Part shown: positions 5,750-6,361 of the stretch, piece by piece | How positions within the stretch are numbered: the first letter of the stretch is position 1 | Layout: every line of letters begins with the position of its first letter | From: Rudanella sp. | GTDB lineage: Bacteria > Bacteroidota > Bacteroidia > Cytophagales > Spirosomataceae | Length of the DNA: 6,361 nt | Assembly (NCBI GenBank): GCA_026785985.1 | Contig: JAJAYX010000741.1 | Span: forward strand, 1-6,361 | Reading direction: 5' to 3' | The notes under the pieces: generated by a model | Database searches by the model: none | Told to the model about the DNA's origin: nothing | The model's input: the letters and a program-made list of their open reading frames with translations, nothing else | Program-made: the position numbers and the translations under genes

Positions 5750-6361
5750 TTAAAACGGATACCCAATGCCGAAATTGACTACCAGGGGGTTGGCTCCTCG
5801 TGAGAGCTTGCGGAGACTAAATTGAGGTAGAATGAAGCGTTCATCCACGATCTGTTTATCCGATTCGCTATAGTATCGACGGGCGGGGTCCCACACTTTG
5901 ATGCCCGCATCGAAACGGATAATGAAAAACGAAAAGTCAACGCGAAGGCCTGCACCCGTACCCACGGCAACATCGGGAATCAGTTTGGAAAGTTGGAGGA
6001 AGTCGCCACTGCGGGCAGGATCGTTGCGGAGTGTCCAAACGTTTCCTGCGTCAATAAACAGTGCCCCGTTGAAATCGGCCCCGAAGTGAAATAATCGCCC
6101 CCGGAGTTCAGCCGAACCTTCGAGCAGAAAATCGCCGGGTTGCTCGAAGGTGTAATCAAATTGAGGTAATTTTTTGGTTCGGTCGCGGGGGTCGGTCAGG
6201 AATTGAGGGGCGAGCCGACCGTTCGTAATAGTGGTACGGGGGTAGGCCGAACCCGGCCCTAATCGGCGGGGTCGCCAGGCGCGGAGGCTGTTGCTACCCC
6301 CCGCGAAGAAATATTTTTCGTAAGGAGCCGATTCGTTGGGGCCGTAGCTGTAGAGGAATCC
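5750..6361 (-). CDS. BamA/TamA-family (Omp85) outer-membrane protein, C-terminal part
   Basis: The frame is open from the window edge to the TAA at 5752-5750, giving the last 203 residues; the start lies outside. The segment is the end of an Omp85 (surface antigen D15) beta-barrel. PYEKYFFAGGSNSLRAWRPR followed by RLGPG holds the family's conserved loop-6 region (here Leu-Arg-Ala-Trp where VRGF/Y is usual). Then come FEQPGDFLLEGSAELRGRLF, GALFIDAGNVWTL, GTGAGLRVDFSFFIIRFDAG and the terminal NFGIGYPF, whose last aromatic residue is the normal barrel-recognition signal. Omp85 proteins insert or translocate proteins at the outer membrane. Bacteroidota have several, including BamA and the lipoprotein TamL; this fragment lacks the N-terminal POTRA or lipobox region needed to choose. 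The 139-bp gap and the candidate promoter suggest that miaB is transcribed separately. Confidence 0.9.
   Translation of the reverse strand, partial: GFLYSYGPNESAPYEKYFFAGGSNSLRAWRPRRLGPGSAYPRTTITNGRLAPQFLTDPRDRTKKLPQFDYTFEQPGDFLLEGSAELRGRLFHFGADFNGALFIDAGNVWTLRNDPARSGDFLQLSKLIPDVAVGTGAGLRVDFSFFIIRFDAGIKVWDPARRYYSESDKQIVDERFILPQFSLRKLSRGANPLVVNFGIGYPF

Noticed and set aside
5750..5973. Short open frames of 64-71 codons at the end of the barrel gene treated as small genes
   Set aside because: One is just the tail of the larger barrel frame that continues to the window edge; the other is a shifted frame across it.

Overview
The window looks like chromosomal DNA from a Bacteroidota bacterium, probably a Cytophagales member related to Spirosoma. 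This is inferred from protein style and gene order, not from a database match. Pointers are the LptE form (Cys-Gly-Val-Tyr-Ser-Phe after the lipobox), the SecG core, an AAA+ sigma-54 activator without a receiver domain, an Omp85 barrel ending in Gly-Tyr-Pro-Phe, the lack of Shine-Dalgarno sequences, and a TAnnTTTG-type -7 box. Every gene I can support is on the minus strand, so the functional reading order runs from high to low coordinates.

Layout in transcription order: (1) 6361-5750, C-terminal 203 residues of a BamA/TamA-family (Omp85) outer-membrane barrel protein, cut by the window edge. (2) 5749-5611, leader with a candidate promoter. (3) 5610-4204, intact miaB, a tRNA methylthiotransferase. 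(4) 4203-4094, junction filled with a repeat element. (5) 4093-2732, a sigma-54 activator gene interrupted by one in-frame TAG at codon 135. (6) 2751-2167, lptE, whose start overlaps the previous gene and whose signal peptide is encoded by heptanucleotide repeats. (7) 2116-1304, a conserved TPR-like protein. (8) 1244-804, secG. (9) 786-751, a strong hairpin terminator closing the cluster. (10) 649-1, the N-terminal 216 residues of a CHAT-domain (caspase-like) protein with a 15-residue internal tandem duplication, running off the window.

The block miaB - sigma-54 activator - lptE - TPR protein - secG is, from memory, a recurring Bacteroidota neighbourhood. It joins tRNA modification, envelope regulation, LPS export and protein secretion. 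The CHAT gene beyond the terminator is a separate unit and the only accessory-looking gene here; CHAT proteases act as effectors in several bacterial conflict and cell-death systems.

The most unusual feature is a composite repeat present twice (about 2622-2729 and 4099-4205). Each copy has an array of 7-bp units and a 26-bp GC-rich block sitting at a gene junction. In one copy the repeat has become coding sequence and forms the LptE signal peptide. The other points worth checking are the premature stop in the sigma-54 activator and the tandem duplication between the catalytic His and Cys of the CHAT protein.
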